A stretch of 64,000 nt of DNA from contig DXWV01000024.1 in assembly GCA_019416685.1 (NCBI GenBank), positions 31,466 through 95,465 of the forward strand, in the 5' to 3' direction. The notes beneath the pieces are model-generated. The model was not told the DNA's origin. It did not search any database and saw only the letters and a list, made by a program, of their open reading frames with translations. Positions 53,097-61,992 of this stretch are shown one piece after another (within the stretch, counting starts at the first letter, position 1; the number at the start of each line of letters is the position of its first letter). The translations under genes were made by a program, and so were the position numbers. Source of the DNA: Bacteroides sp. (lineage in GTDB: Bacteria > Bacteroidota > Bacteroidia > Bacteroidales > Bacteroidaceae).

Positions 53097-53124
53097 ATTA
53101 CGAACTACAAATTACGAATTACGA
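53097..53124. repeat. Heptamer spacer, dut-TPR gene
   Basis: A run of 7-nt units ACGAACT, ACAAATT, ACGAATT, ACGAATG fills the whole 28-bp gap, and the start codon of the TPR gene is the final unit's ATG. Confidence 0.7.
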
Positions 53125-54879
53125 ATGAAAATAAAATTATTACTCCTTGGGGTGTTGATACTGATACTTGCTTCTTGCGGTTCTTCACAACGAGTAGGAA
53201 AAGCGGGTGGCAGTAAGTCTGTACGACAGATAGTTACCCTCTCGGACGAGCAACAGCGTAAGTATGACTATTTCTTCCTCGAAGCAACGCGATTGAAGAC
53301 TAAAAAGGAGTATGATGCTGCATTTGACCTGTTGAAACACTGTCTGACCATTGATCCGCAGGCAGCTTCGGCCCTTTATGAGATTTCGCAGTATTATATG
53401 TTTCTGAAGCAAGTGCCACAAGGTCAGGCTGCTTTGGAGGCTGCGGTAGAAAGTGCACCGGATAATTATTGGTATAGCCAGGCGCTTGCCAGCCTTTATC
53501 AACAACAAAATGAGAAAGAGAAAGCAATAGGATTGCTTGAGACGATGGCGGCCCGTTTCCCGGGAAAAAGAGAATCGTTGTTTGCTTTGCTTGATTTGTA
53601 CAATCAGCAAGAAAATTATGGTAAGGTGATCGGAACATTGGACCGTTTGGAAGAGATAATGGGGAAGAATGAGCAACTCACGATGGAGAAATTCCGTATT
53701 TATCTGCAGATGAAAGATGACAAAAGTGCTTTTCGGGAGATTGAGAACCTGGTGAAGGAGTATCCTATGGATATGCGTTATCAAGTGATTCTGGGAGATG
53801 TGTATATGCAGAATGGTAAGAAGCAGGAGGCCTATGATATTTACCAGAAGGTGCTTGCTACGGAACCGGATAATGTGATGGCCCATTTTTCACTGGCTTC
53901 CTATTATGAACAAACCGGTCAACAGGATTTATATAAACAGCAACTGGACTCTTTGTTGATGAACAAAAAGGTACCTGCTGATACAAAACTGAATGTGATG
54001 CGCCAGGTGATTGCCCAGAACGAGCAAGCGGGAGCAGACAGTACGAAGGTGATTGCACTTTTTGATCGTATCCTGCAGCAAGATGCGGATGATGATCAGA
54101 TACCTATGCTCTATTCACAATACCTCTGGGCAAAAAACATGAAAGAAGCTTCGGTACCGGTACTGGAACGTGTGGTTCAGATTGATCCTGCCAATAAAGC
54201 TGCTCGTTTGATGCTTCTTGAAGTAGCTGTGCAGAAGAATGATTTTGAACAAGTTATTAAAATTTGTGAGCCAGGAGTAGAAGCCACTCCCGAGGCACTT
54301 GAATTTTATTTCTATCTTGCTATTGGCTATAGTCAAGCAGAACGCAATGATGAGGTACTTGCTATTTGTCAGAAAGCTTTGGCAAATGCTACAAGTGATA
54401 GTAAAAAAGAGGTTTTATCAGACTTTTATTCTATCATGGGGGATGTCTATCATAAAAAAGCGATGCTGACAGAGGCATACAATGCTTATGATTCGGCATT
54501 GGTTTACAATCCGTCTAACATTGGTGCATTGAACAACTATGCCTATTATTTGTCTGTAGAACGTCGTGATCTCGATAAGGCTGAGGAAATGAGTTATAAG
54601 ACGGTAAAAGCTGATCCGGGTAACGCTACTTATCTTGATACATATGCCTGGATACTTTTTGAGAAAGGAAACTACGCTGAGTCCCGTATCTACATTGATG
54701 ATGCCATGAAAAGCGATGGGGAGAAAAGTGATGTGATAGTGGAGCATTGCGGAGATATCTATTATATGACCGGCGATGTGGATGGGGCTTTGAAATATTG
54801 GCAAAAGGCTCTTGATATGGGGAGTGAATCGAAAACGCTGAAAGAGAAAATAAAGAAGAAGAAATACATTGCAGAATGA
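53125..54879 (+). CDS. TPR-repeat lipoprotein
   Basis: The start at 53125 gives a lipoprotein signal (MKIKLLLLGVLILILASCGSS, Cys18). An in-frame start at 53047 lies inside dut and is rejected. The 584-residue mature chain is made of tetratricopeptide repeats (for example YDAAFDLLKHCLTIDPQAASALYEIS, EAYDIYQKVLATEPDNVMAHFSLASYYEQTG, AYNAYDSALVYNPSNIGALNNYAYYL), a protein-binding scaffold. It is probably anchored in the outer membrane facing the periplasm. It overlaps the next gene by 4 bp, suggesting joint function with DUF4292 and envC products in envelope assembly (inference). Confidence 0.88.
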   Translation: MKIKLLLLGVLILILASCGSSQRVGKAGGSKSVRQIVTLSDEQQRKYDYFFLEATRLKTKKEYDAAFDLLKHCLTIDPQAASALYEISQYYMFLKQVPQGQAALEAAVESAPDNYWYSQALASLYQQQNEKEKAIGLLETMAARFPGKRESLFALLDLYNQQENYGKVIGTLDRLEEIMGKNEQLTMEKFRIYLQMKDDKSAFREIENLVKEYPMDMRYQVILGDVYMQNGKKQEAYDIYQKVLATEPDNVMAHFSLASYYEQTGQQDLYKQQLDSLLMNKKVPADTKLNVMRQVIAQNEQAGADSTKVIALFDRILQQDADDDQIPMLYSQYLWAKNMKEASVPVLERVVQIDPANKAARLMLLEVAVQKNDFEQVIKICEPGVEATPEALEFYFYLAIGYSQAERNDEVLAICQKALANATSDSKKEVLSDFYSIMGDVYHKKAMLTEAYNAYDSALVYNPSNIGALNNYAYYLSVERRDLDKAEEMSYKTVKADPGNATYLDTYAWILFEKGNYAESRIYIDDAMKSDGEKSDVIVEHCGDIYYMTGDVDGALKYWQKALDMGSESKTLKEKIKKKKYIAE

Positions 54880-55436
54880 GAAACGTATTCTATTTATTGT
54901 TGCTGGTAGTGACGCTTGCAGGCTGTAAAAGTACAAAGAATATAACTTCAGGCGTACCTGTCTCCGAGCCTTGCTATTTATCGTCGAAACTACAGTTAAC
55001 TATACCTTCCGGCTCTGATGGGAGTATAACGACGGGGGGGACAATGAAAATGAAAGGAGGCGAACGTGTGCAGCTTTCTATTCTGATGCCTATTCTTCGT
55101 ACAGAAATAGTCCGGTTGGAGATAACTCCCGATGAAGTATTACTTATCGATCGAATGAATAAGCGCTATGTCAGAGCTTCCCGGAAAGAGTTGGATGATA
55201 TTTTGCCTAAGGACGCCCGGTTCTCTAAATTGGAGAAGTTACTTATGAGTGCTTCGCGTCCGGAAGGGAAAACAGAGTTGAGTGGTAAAGAGTTGGGAGT
55301 ACCTTCACTGGAAAGGGCAAAAGTGAGATTATACGATTTCTCATCCAAAGAATTTGTAATGACACCTACCGAAGTCTCGGACAGATACATCCAGGTGCCG
55401 CTTGAAGAACTATTAAATATGTTGACTAAGTTATGA
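54876..55436 (+). CDS. DUF4292 lipoprotein
   Basis: The 186-residue lipoprotein has a signal MRNVFYLLLLVVTLAGC with lipobox L-A-G-C (Cys17). The mature part has a LolA/LolB-like beta pattern (KLQLTIPSGSDGSITTGGTMKMKGGERVQLSILMPILRTEIVRLEITPDEVLLIDRMNKRYV) that fits DUF4292, which is predicted to resemble outer-membrane lipoprotein carriers. Function is unknown. It overlaps its neighbours by 4 bp on both sides, so translation of the three genes is coupled. Confidence 0.82.
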   Translation: MRNVFYLLLLVVTLAGCKSTKNITSGVPVSEPCYLSSKLQLTIPSGSDGSITTGGTMKMKGGERVQLSILMPILRTEIVRLEITPDEVLLIDRMNKRYVRASRKELDDILPKDARFSKLEKLLMSASRPEGKTELSGKELGVPSLERAKVRLYDFSSKEFVMTPTEVSDRYIQVPLEELLNMLTKL

Positions 55437-56746
55437 TGAAACGTCTCTTTGTAGGATTAGCATGTATTTTTTTTCTGGCCATTCCGCTTTCTGCTCAGAG
55501 TAGCAGATTGATTAAAGAGCTGGAAAGTAAACGCGGCGAATTGCAAAAGCAGATTGCCGATACCGAATCATTGTTGAAGAATACAAAGAAAGATGTAGGA
55601 AGCCAGCTTAATAGTCTTGCTTCGTTAACAGGGCAGATTGAAGAACGCAAGCGATATATCCTTGCTATAAATAATGATGTGGAGGCGCTTGAACGCGAAT
55701 TATCTATCCTTGGACGACAGCTTCGTACACTTCAGCGTGACTTACAGGATAAGAAAAAGAAATATGAATCCTCTGTCCAATACCTCTATCGCAATAAATC
55801 GATAGAAGAAAAACTGATGTTTATTTTTTCTGCCAAGAGTTTGGGACAGACCTATCGCCGTCTCCGCTATGTGCGTGAGTATGCTACTTATCAACGGCTT
55901 CAAGGTGAAGAGATTCTGAAAAAGCAGGAACAGATCAAGAAGAAAAGAGCAGAGCTGCTGCAGGTAAAGACTGCCAAAGAAAATCTGTTGAAAGAACGCG
56001 AAGGAGAGAAGCAGAAACTTGAAGATCAGGAAAAACAGAAGCGTGAAATGGTGGCTAATCTGCAAAAGAAACAGAAAGGGCTACAAAGCGAAATAAATAA
56101 AAAGAGACGTGAGGCCAATCAACTCAATGCCCGGATTGATAAATTGATAGCCGAAGAAATAGAACGTGCCCGTAAGCGTGCAGCCGAAGAGGCCCGTCGC
56201 GAAGCGGAAGCTCGTAAAAAGTCAGAAGCTAAGGAAGGCAAATCAACACCCGCTTCTCCCGGAACAGAGACAAAGAGAAAAGCGGAACCTCTGGAAGCTT
56301 ACAGTATGAGTAAAGCAGACCGCGAGTTATCCGGCAACTTTGTCAGCAATCGTGGTAAGTTACCCATGCCAATTTCGGGTCCTTATATTATTACCAGCCA
56401 TTATGGACAATATGCCGTTGAGGGATTACGCAATGTTAAACTCGATAATAAGGGTATTGATATTCAGGGAAAACCCGGTGCGCAGGCTCGTGCTATTTTT
56501 GATGGCAAAGTTGCGGCCGTTTTCCAACTCAATGGGTTGTTCAATGTGTTAATTCGCCATGGCAATTATATCTCTGTATATTGTAATCTCTCTTCCGCAT
56601 CTGTTAAGTCGGGAGATACGGTTAGTACGAAGCAGTCTATCGGGCAGGTATTTTCTGATGCCTCCGACAATGGGCGTACTGTGTTGCACTTCCAGTTGCG
56701 TAAAGAGAAAGACAAATTAAACCCCGAACCCTGGCTGAACAGGTGA
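55433..56746 (+). CDS. EnvC-like degenerate LytM (M23) protein
   Basis: The 437-residue exported protein has a signal peptide (ending LSAQ), a long coiled coil (about 22-260) and a C-terminal LytM domain (about 320-437). The zinc ligands of M23 peptidases are not intact: the usual H-x-G-x-D is NKGIDIQG, and the usual Y-x-H-L is YCNL. LHFQLR keeps one His. It thus resembles E. coli EnvC, an inactive LytM protein that activates amidases during cell separation. An Ala/Glu/Lys-rich linker (about 245-290) joins the two parts. The transcript probably ends at the hairpin at 57067. Confidence 0.9.
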   Translation: MMKRLFVGLACIFFLAIPLSAQSSRLIKELESKRGELQKQIADTESLLKNTKKDVGSQLNSLASLTGQIEERKRYILAINNDVEALERELSILGRQLRTLQRDLQDKKKKYESSVQYLYRNKSIEEKLMFIFSAKSLGQTYRRLRYVREYATYQRLQGEEILKKQEQIKKKRAELLQVKTAKENLLKEREGEKQKLEDQEKQKREMVANLQKKQKGLQSEINKKRREANQLNARIDKLIAEEIERARKRAAEEARREAEARKKSEAKEGKSTPASPGTETKRKAEPLEAYSMSKADRELSGNFVSNRGKLPMPISGPYIITSHYGQYAVEGLRNVKLDNKGIDIQGKPGAQARAIFDGKVAAVFQLNGLFNVLIRHGNYISVYCNLSSASVKSGDTVSTKQSIGQVFSDASDNGRTVLHFQLRKEKDKLNPEPWLNR

Positions 56747-56813
56747 TGCCTGCTGTTGACGATTCCTCTCTTAGTAATGTAAGCCTCCTTTCCCCGGTAG
56801 GAAGCATTGTTTT

Positions 56814-56894
56814 ACATGTACATGTAAAGCAGTACGACATGCACATGTGGAACAGTACGACATGCACATGTGGAGCTGCACGACATGTGCATGT
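56814..56894. repeat. Four-unit 23-bp palindrome array, copy 2
   Basis: Cores ACATGTACATGT (56814), ACATGCACATGT (56837), ACATGCACATGT (56860) and ACATGTGCATGT (56883) are exactly 23 bp apart. Cores two and three are the reverse complement of core four, so pairing between units is possible. The left flank AGC(A/G)TTGTTTTACATGTACATGT and first linker AAAGCAGTA equal those of the array at 1224, and further flanking sequence (CCTCTC-TAG-TAA-GTA-AGCCTC) also matches. Confidence 0.9.
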
Positions 56895-57066
56895 GGAGCA
56901 GTACTCCTTTACGAGTTTCACTTTGTTCGTTTACGATCTTATCGGGTTCTGTCTCCCTTGTTACTCCTTGCCAGTTACTTTTAGCGTCTTTCTTTCAGTT
57001 CACTTGCTTCAGGAGGAAACCGTTCCTGCATTTTCATTAGAGTCGGCTGACTCTCCATAAAACGCG

Positions 57067-57105
57067 TTTCGCCGGTTAGTCTCGATAACGAGATAACCGG
57101 CGAAA
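57067..57105. terminator. Hairpin between envC and GH38 gene
   Basis: TTTCGCCGGTTAGTCTC (57067-57083) pairs with GAGATAACCGGCGAAA (57090-57105) with one bulged G and a 6-nt loop, between two convergent genes. It is probably a bidirectional terminator. Confidence 0.7.
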
Positions 57106-57149
57106 TATATAAATGCCTGTTTCTATATAAGGATCTCTAAGAGGGCTTT

Positions 57150-60100
57150 CTATTTATAAACTTCAAATCCGTAAATGCGGGTGTCCTTCCCTTCGTCATC
57201 TTGTGTCGGATTAGTTACCATTAAGCGGATGTAACGTACTTTGGCAGGTTCTGACAGTTGGCGTGAAACAACATTGCGTTTGTTATTGTTGAGCCTGTCC
57301 AGTGTTTTCCACTCTTCATTCAGATTATTTTTTCCTTGCAGGAAACACCCTTTCGTAACATATGTGTGACTCTCTTCACCTGCATTCACAAGTTTCCAGC
57401 CACTGATGTCTTGTGCCTCTCCTAAATCAAAATCCACATAGTTCGGAGTCATACCTGTATCACACCATTTGGTATCCTTATTTCCATCAATCATACATTC
57501 CGGTTTTTCACGGTTGTTCATATAGCCTGAATACGATATGATCTTCGCAGCTTTCAGTAAGTTTTCTTTCGGACTTTCCTGTGTAGATAGTTTCTTGCCG
57601 GCTTCTTCTTTGATGGCTGTACGGAATAGCTGTGATGCAGTGTTCACAACAGGTTGTTCTTCTTTGGCCAGTGTAGCGGCAAAGAGCACAATCTTGTCAT
57701 TCTTTGGCAGGATAAAGCTTACAGCGCCTTTGGGAATCTCGATACCGAATTTAAACATATACGTAAACTCGTATGCCTGATCTTCACCCGGAGCGTGACG
57801 GTGTGTACCCACATAAGCTATATCGGCATCTTTTAGATACCCTTTGGTATGATTGGTGTGTCCCCATTGTCCGATGAAACCGGTGTAAGAAGGAACGGTG
57901 ATTTCCGCTTTGTTTTTCCCGCAGCAGAATGTAGCTGTACAATCATCATCCGTTGCAGCAGCTAAGAAGTATAAATGAGTATATTTATGTCCGTCGGGCA
58001 GATAGATCGTATCTCCTTTGCAGGTCATGCCATTGAATGTTTCTTTCTCTCCCAGGCGGAACGGAATTTGATCTGCGAATATAGAATCCGGCAGTAATTC
58101 AGCAGCGTATGAGTATCCGGACTCAAAATTCGCTTCTCCGCGGAATTCATTAAATGAGGCGCATTTGCGGTCATAATTTAGTGGCAGATTCACATATTCC
58201 GGTTCAGATGCAGGTTGTGCAGCACCTTTCAAACGCACTTTGAATGTCTTGACAGAATAGGGCTTAATAGTGACTTGAAGTTTGTTGCCATTGAAGTTTG
58301 CCGCACCAATTGTTTTTTCTGTTCCGTCAGCTTCATTCGCATTGAGTATATCACCTGCGAATGACAAAGTAGCCTGCTGTGACTTTTCACCTCCGGTTTC
58401 ATACACGCGCACTACATACTCATCTGAACTTTCTGCTTTCTTGAGCGCTTTGATAATTACGTTGCGGTTGTCTGAGGTTGCAAAAGAGAACTCTTTGCCC
58501 AGTGTACCTTTGTGCTTTGTAGTCTGGAATGCCTTCAGGTGTTGGTTCATAAGTTCTGCCTTCTCTACGGTAGATACGTGATCCAGCTTACCGGAATGCC
58601 CTATAAGGCTGTACGTAAAGTTGTGATGCCCGTAGTCTTGTTTGTCCTGATATGCGTAGTTCCGGGTCGTTTCCGGAGTATGGAGCAGCGTTAAACGGAG
58701 CGTATGGTTGTTGGGCTTGTCCCAGCCATATTTGCTGTCATTCAATATCGATACACCATAACTGTTGTCCTGGTTGGTCAGGTCGGCCCAGTATTGTGCA
58801 TATACCTCGTAAGCGATATCGGTGTTATTCCCACGTTTAACGCTTCCGATTCCTAAGTCATAAGTTGCTTCCGTATTCTCTACATTCAGAGGGAATTCGG
58901 CCTTTAGCAAGGCATTGGTTGATTGCCAGTCTATTTCATTGTAGAAATCGATCCGATCGGCACGACTTCCTTCATAGAGCCGGATGTATTGCTTGAACAC
59001 CGATTCTCCGTGTGTCTTTTCAATGCAGATTGCTTTACGTAGTTCTCCGTTTTCTATCAATGATATTTTCACATTATCCGTGATAGAGATTGGTTCCCGG
59101 TCTATTGTTTCTTTCAACACCTCCCAGGCTGGCCAGTGGTATGATTTATTTTGGGTGAAGAGAGCCAGTCGGATGGCTTTGCCCTGTTTTACCAACTCTT
59201 TGTTCTGCGTCTTGTCGAGAAGCGAGGTGATATCACCCTTTCCATCCAATGTGATTTTATAGATGGAATTCTCGAGTGTGTTACTTGTTGTTGCGGCAAA
59301 ACGATTTGCTGTGCCGGAAGTACGTACATCGTACACTGCGTAGCCGGTAGCCGGTACTGTTGCTTCTATCAACAGATGTGCTTTTCCGTTTGTGTAGGAT
59401 AGTAACTGTGATGCCACCTTTTTACCGTTGTTGTCATATACTGTGACACCTTTAGGGGCTGTGGGCAATTCCAATTCTACTTCTGCTATGTCCTGTACCG
59501 GAAATCCTAATGCATTATAGAGTATTACCGGAATGCCCTTTACCTGTGTATCCATGTCTCCGGCTATTGAACGAATGGAAGAGGTAAGTACGCCGGAAAA
59601 TTGTTTGAGTGAGATTAACTCGTCATTCCACGAAAACTCGTAGGCACGTGGAATACTTGTTCCGGTGAGGTCGTCATGGAACTGATGGTAGATGAAACGT
59701 TTCCAGGCATCTGTTAGAGTTGCTCCGGGATATGCAGCTTTGTTGAGCCATTCGGCGGCTACGGCTGCTCTTTCAGCTGCATCTCCCAAAAGCTCATTCT
59801 GCCGGTTGTACAGTTTCATAGCTGCTTGTGAAGTATAGCAGCCTGTTCCATGTACGTCCATCAGTAACTCTCCATTGAATACAGGCAATTCCGGATGGTC
59901 TTTATAAGGCTGGAAGTCTTTAAACATCTGGTCGCTTGTAGCACTGATAATTTCGAGTGGCCCGTTTCCTTTTATTCCCTTTTCAACAGAACGTACGGAA
60001 CCCAATGTGGGTGATCCGCCAATATCTCCTGTGCCGTAATAGCGGTATACCATATGGAGCGGGGTACGCGTGGTCAGTCCTAACAGCTCCTTGTTTTCAG

Positions 60101-60764
60101 ACAAATCCTCATCGTTCCATCTTTTACCATAATCGTATCCGTGAGCCAGCATGACGGAAGAACCATCAATTCCCTGCCACAGCCCGACAGTAAAGGGGTG
60201 TTTGCTTTTTCCGTAGAAAGGCTTGTTACGCCAGTCCAGCTTTTGTGATGAGAACCCGATAAGTCCGCAATGAGCTGCAATGGTAGGTAACGTCCATCCG
60301 AAGCCAAAACAGTCCGGTAGGAAGATATCTGTACTTTCCACTCCAAATTCATTCCGGTAATATTCCTGTCCTAACATGACGTTACGAATTGCAGATTCGG
60401 TTGAGGGCACCAAAGCATCGTTAGCTTCCCAACTGGAACCACTCACGTGCCAGCGTCCTTCCCGAATATATTTCTTCATTTCTTCGTATTGAGCCGGATA
60501 ATATTCTTTCATCCATGCATACTTGACTCCCCCTTCAAAGTTGAAGATATAGTCAGGATACTGCTTTAGTAGAAGTAAGTTCTGGCTAATAGTATTCCAT
60601 ACATACTGTTTAATAGTCGTTTGGACATCCCAGTTCCATTGAGTGTCCAGGTGTGCATCTGCAACCATGTAGGCTTTAGGCTTTTTCTCCGGTTGCGTAT
60701 TTTGGCTATAGGAGCCACTGCATAGTAGTAAAGTCGATGCCAGTGCAACGATGTGTTTCTTCAT
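57150..60764 (-). CDS. GH38 alpha-mannosidase with F5/8-type C-terminal module
   Basis: A secreted 1204-residue enzyme (signal peptide MKKHIVALASTLLLCSGSYSQ). The GH38 catalytic domain has the zinc ligands H38-L-D40, the nucleophile Asp in FLPD151CFGFG, and the later His in YHQFHDDLTGTS. Middle and beta-sandwich domains follow. The last 150 residues (SYSGYMNNREKPECMIDGNKDTKWCDT...IRLMVTNP) form a discoidin/F5-8C module that probably binds glycan. GH38 enzymes release alpha-linked mannose. Neighbour genes encode GH76 and GH2 enzymes in the same direction (28-bp and 21-bp gaps), so they form one catabolic operon. Confidence 0.93.
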   Translation of the reverse strand: MKKHIVALASTLLLCSGSYSQNTQPEKKPKAYMVADAHLDTQWNWDVQTTIKQYVWNTISQNLLLLKQYPDYIFNFEGGVKYAWMKEYYPAQYEEMKKYIREGRWHVSGSSWEANDALVPSTESAIRNVMLGQEYYRNEFGVESTDIFLPDCFGFGWTLPTIAAHCGLIGFSSQKLDWRNKPFYGKSKHPFTVGLWQGIDGSSVMLAHGYDYGKRWNDEDLSENKELLGLTTRTPLHMVYRYYGTGDIGGSPTLGSVRSVEKGIKGNGPLEIISATSDQMFKDFQPYKDHPELPVFNGELLMDVHGTGCYTSQAAMKLYNRQNELLGDAAERAAVAAEWLNKAAYPGATLTDAWKRFIYHQFHDDLTGTSIPRAYEFSWNDELISLKQFSGVLTSSIRSIAGDMDTQVKGIPVILYNALGFPVQDIAEVELELPTAPKGVTVYDNNGKKVASQLLSYTNGKAHLLIEATVPATGYAVYDVRTSGTANRFAATTSNTLENSIYKITLDGKGDITSLLDKTQNKELVKQGKAIRLALFTQNKSYHWPAWEVLKETIDREPISITDNVKISLIENGELRKAICIEKTHGESVFKQYIRLYEGSRADRIDFYNEIDWQSTNALLKAEFPLNVENTEATYDLGIGSVKRGNNTDIAYEVYAQYWADLTNQDNSYGVSILNDSKYGWDKPNNHTLRLTLLHTPETTRNYAYQDKQDYGHHNFTYSLIGHSGKLDHVSTVEKAELMNQHLKAFQTTKHKGTLGKEFSFATSDNRNVIIKALKKAESSDEYVVRVYETGGEKSQQATLSFAGDILNANEADGTEKTIGAANFNGNKLQVTIKPYSVKTFKVRLKGAAQPASEPEYVNLPLNYDRKCASFNEFRGEANFESGYSYAAELLPDSIFADQIPFRLGEKETFNGMTCKGDTIYLPDGHKYTHLYFLAAATDDDCTATFCCGKNKAEITVPSYTGFIGQWGHTNHTKGYLKDADIAYVGTHRHAPGEDQAYEFTYMFKFGIEIPKGAVSFILPKNDKIVLFAATLAKEEQPVVNTASQLFRTAIKEEAGKKLSTQESPKENLLKAAKIISYSGYMNNREKPECMIDGNKDTKWCDTGMTPNYVDFDLGEAQDISGWKLVNAGEESHTYVTKGCFLQGKNNLNEEWKTLDRLNNNKRNVVSRQLSEPAKVRYIRLMVTNPTQDDEGKDTRIYGFEVYK

Positions 60765-60792
60765 TTCTGTCTGTTTTATGATTTATATATTC

Positions 60793-61971
60793 CTATAATT
60801 CGCTAATCTCTGAATAGAGTTCAATCATACAGGAGTTTTCCAGCAAGCTCTTGAAATGATCTTTTTTGTTGCCGGACCAATCTCTGTTGAGTAATCCGTT
60901 TTCGTCACGTGTATATCTCCATGCATAATCTACATTGTCTATCATGGTTTTCACATAGGTGTCGTTACGGTCAACAAGATAGAGCGCTTTCAGTCCGCGG
61001 AATAAAATAACGTTGAACCAGGGGCTGGAAGGATAGAATCTCATTTCTCCTTTCACTGTGGGTTGTGTTTTTAGGAAAAAACGGTATGAACCTTCTGCCG
61101 TTTGTTGTGCTTCCTGCAAATAACGCTCGTCTCCGGTAGCCTGGTAAAGTAATACGCCGGCTTGTATCATTTGTCCGCTATTATATGTAAATTTAGCGTA
61201 GCCGATTTTACCTTCCAGGTTCTTGTTATCCCAATATACGTGGTCGGATGGATCGCAAAGATTGTCGCGTGTCCATTGATACGTTTCTTTGGCTTGTTCC
61301 AGATACTTTTTATCTTTGGTCAGTTTGTACAGTTTCATACACAATACGGTAGCCGGAGCATTAGAACAGGTGTTTTTCGATTCCTTCTTTTGCTCACACC
61401 AGTAGATGCCTCCTCCAAGGTCGCTTGACCAACCTGAGTAAATGTAGTTATGCAGGGCAACAGCCTTGTTCAGATATTCTTTGTTACGAGTCTGTTCGTA
61501 GTAATCACAGAAGTCGATGGCTACCCAGTCGTTATCGTCATAGTATCGGTCGTTCTGACCGGCAAAGGCCGGATAGGATTGATAACAATGGGGTTCCCGG
61601 GTGGTATCCCAATAAAGGTCAAGACCGGGTTTGATCTGTTTATCCATTAACTTCTTATACTTCTTATTGCCGGAAGTTTTGTATAAAGACACGCATCCTG
61701 ATACCATGGCCGAGTAGGGCCATAAGAAAGATACTTCCTGCTGATGAACAGTAGATCCTGTATTGGCTGTATAGGTGATTTCCTGTTTGGAGTTTCTGGG
61801 GTATGTCTCCATGAGCAACCCGTGTTCTTTCACCTCATAGCGGGTGAGGATGTTTTGTAATAAGGAGTCAGCACGTTGCTGGTACAACTTCCCGCCCAGT
61901 TGTGCCGAAAGTCCGGTTGGCACCAGTAGGGCTGATGCCAATAGAAGTATAGGTCCGAATCTATTTTTCAT
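60793..61971 (-). CDS. GH76 family glycoside hydrolase
   Basis: A secreted 392-residue enzyme (signal peptide ending LSAQ) with the alpha/alpha-barrel pattern of GH76. The paired acidic residues expected as catalytic are in YY-D145-D146-N-D-W. Family members are endo-alpha-1,6-mannanases or related, acting on the backbone of alpha-mannan. With the GH38 enzyme it points to a mannan-type or mannose-bearing glycan substrate (inference). Confidence 0.88.
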   Translation of the reverse strand: MKNRFGPILLLASALLVPTGLSAQLGGKLYQQRADSLLQNILTRYEVKEHGLLMETYPRNSKQEITYTANTGSTVHQQEVSFLWPYSAMVSGCVSLYKTSGNKKYKKLMDKQIKPGLDLYWDTTREPHCYQSYPAFAGQNDRYYDDNDWVAIDFCDYYEQTRNKEYLNKAVALHNYIYSGWSSDLGGGIYWCEQKKESKNTCSNAPATVLCMKLYKLTKDKKYLEQAKETYQWTRDNLCDPSDHVYWDNKNLEGKIGYAKFTYNSGQMIQAGVLLYQATGDERYLQEAQQTAEGSYRFFLKTQPTVKGEMRFYPSSPWFNVILFRGLKALYLVDRNDTYVKTMIDNVDYAWRYTRDENGLLNRDWSGNKKDHFKSLLENSCMIELYSEISEL

Positions 61972-61992
61972 ATCAGTAAGTATAAGTCAGTT

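Larger units (their letters stand above)
56747..57149. other. Convergent gap with repeat array and hairpin
   Basis: The 403-bp gap between envC and the GH38 gene has no gene. It holds a 23-bp palindrome array (56814-56894), a small inverted repeat AGAGTC/GACTCT near 57040-57056 and a terminator-like hairpin at 57067-57105. Confidence 0.75.

Noticed and set aside
53047..53124. Upstream start of the TPR lipoprotein inside dut
   Set aside because: The extension removes the lipoprotein signal from the N-terminus, and the start at 53125 gives a clean lipobox.
55433..56746. Active M23 endopeptidase
   Set aside because: Two of the zinc-ligand positions are Asn (NKGIDI and YCNL), so it is called an EnvC-like degenerate LytM protein.
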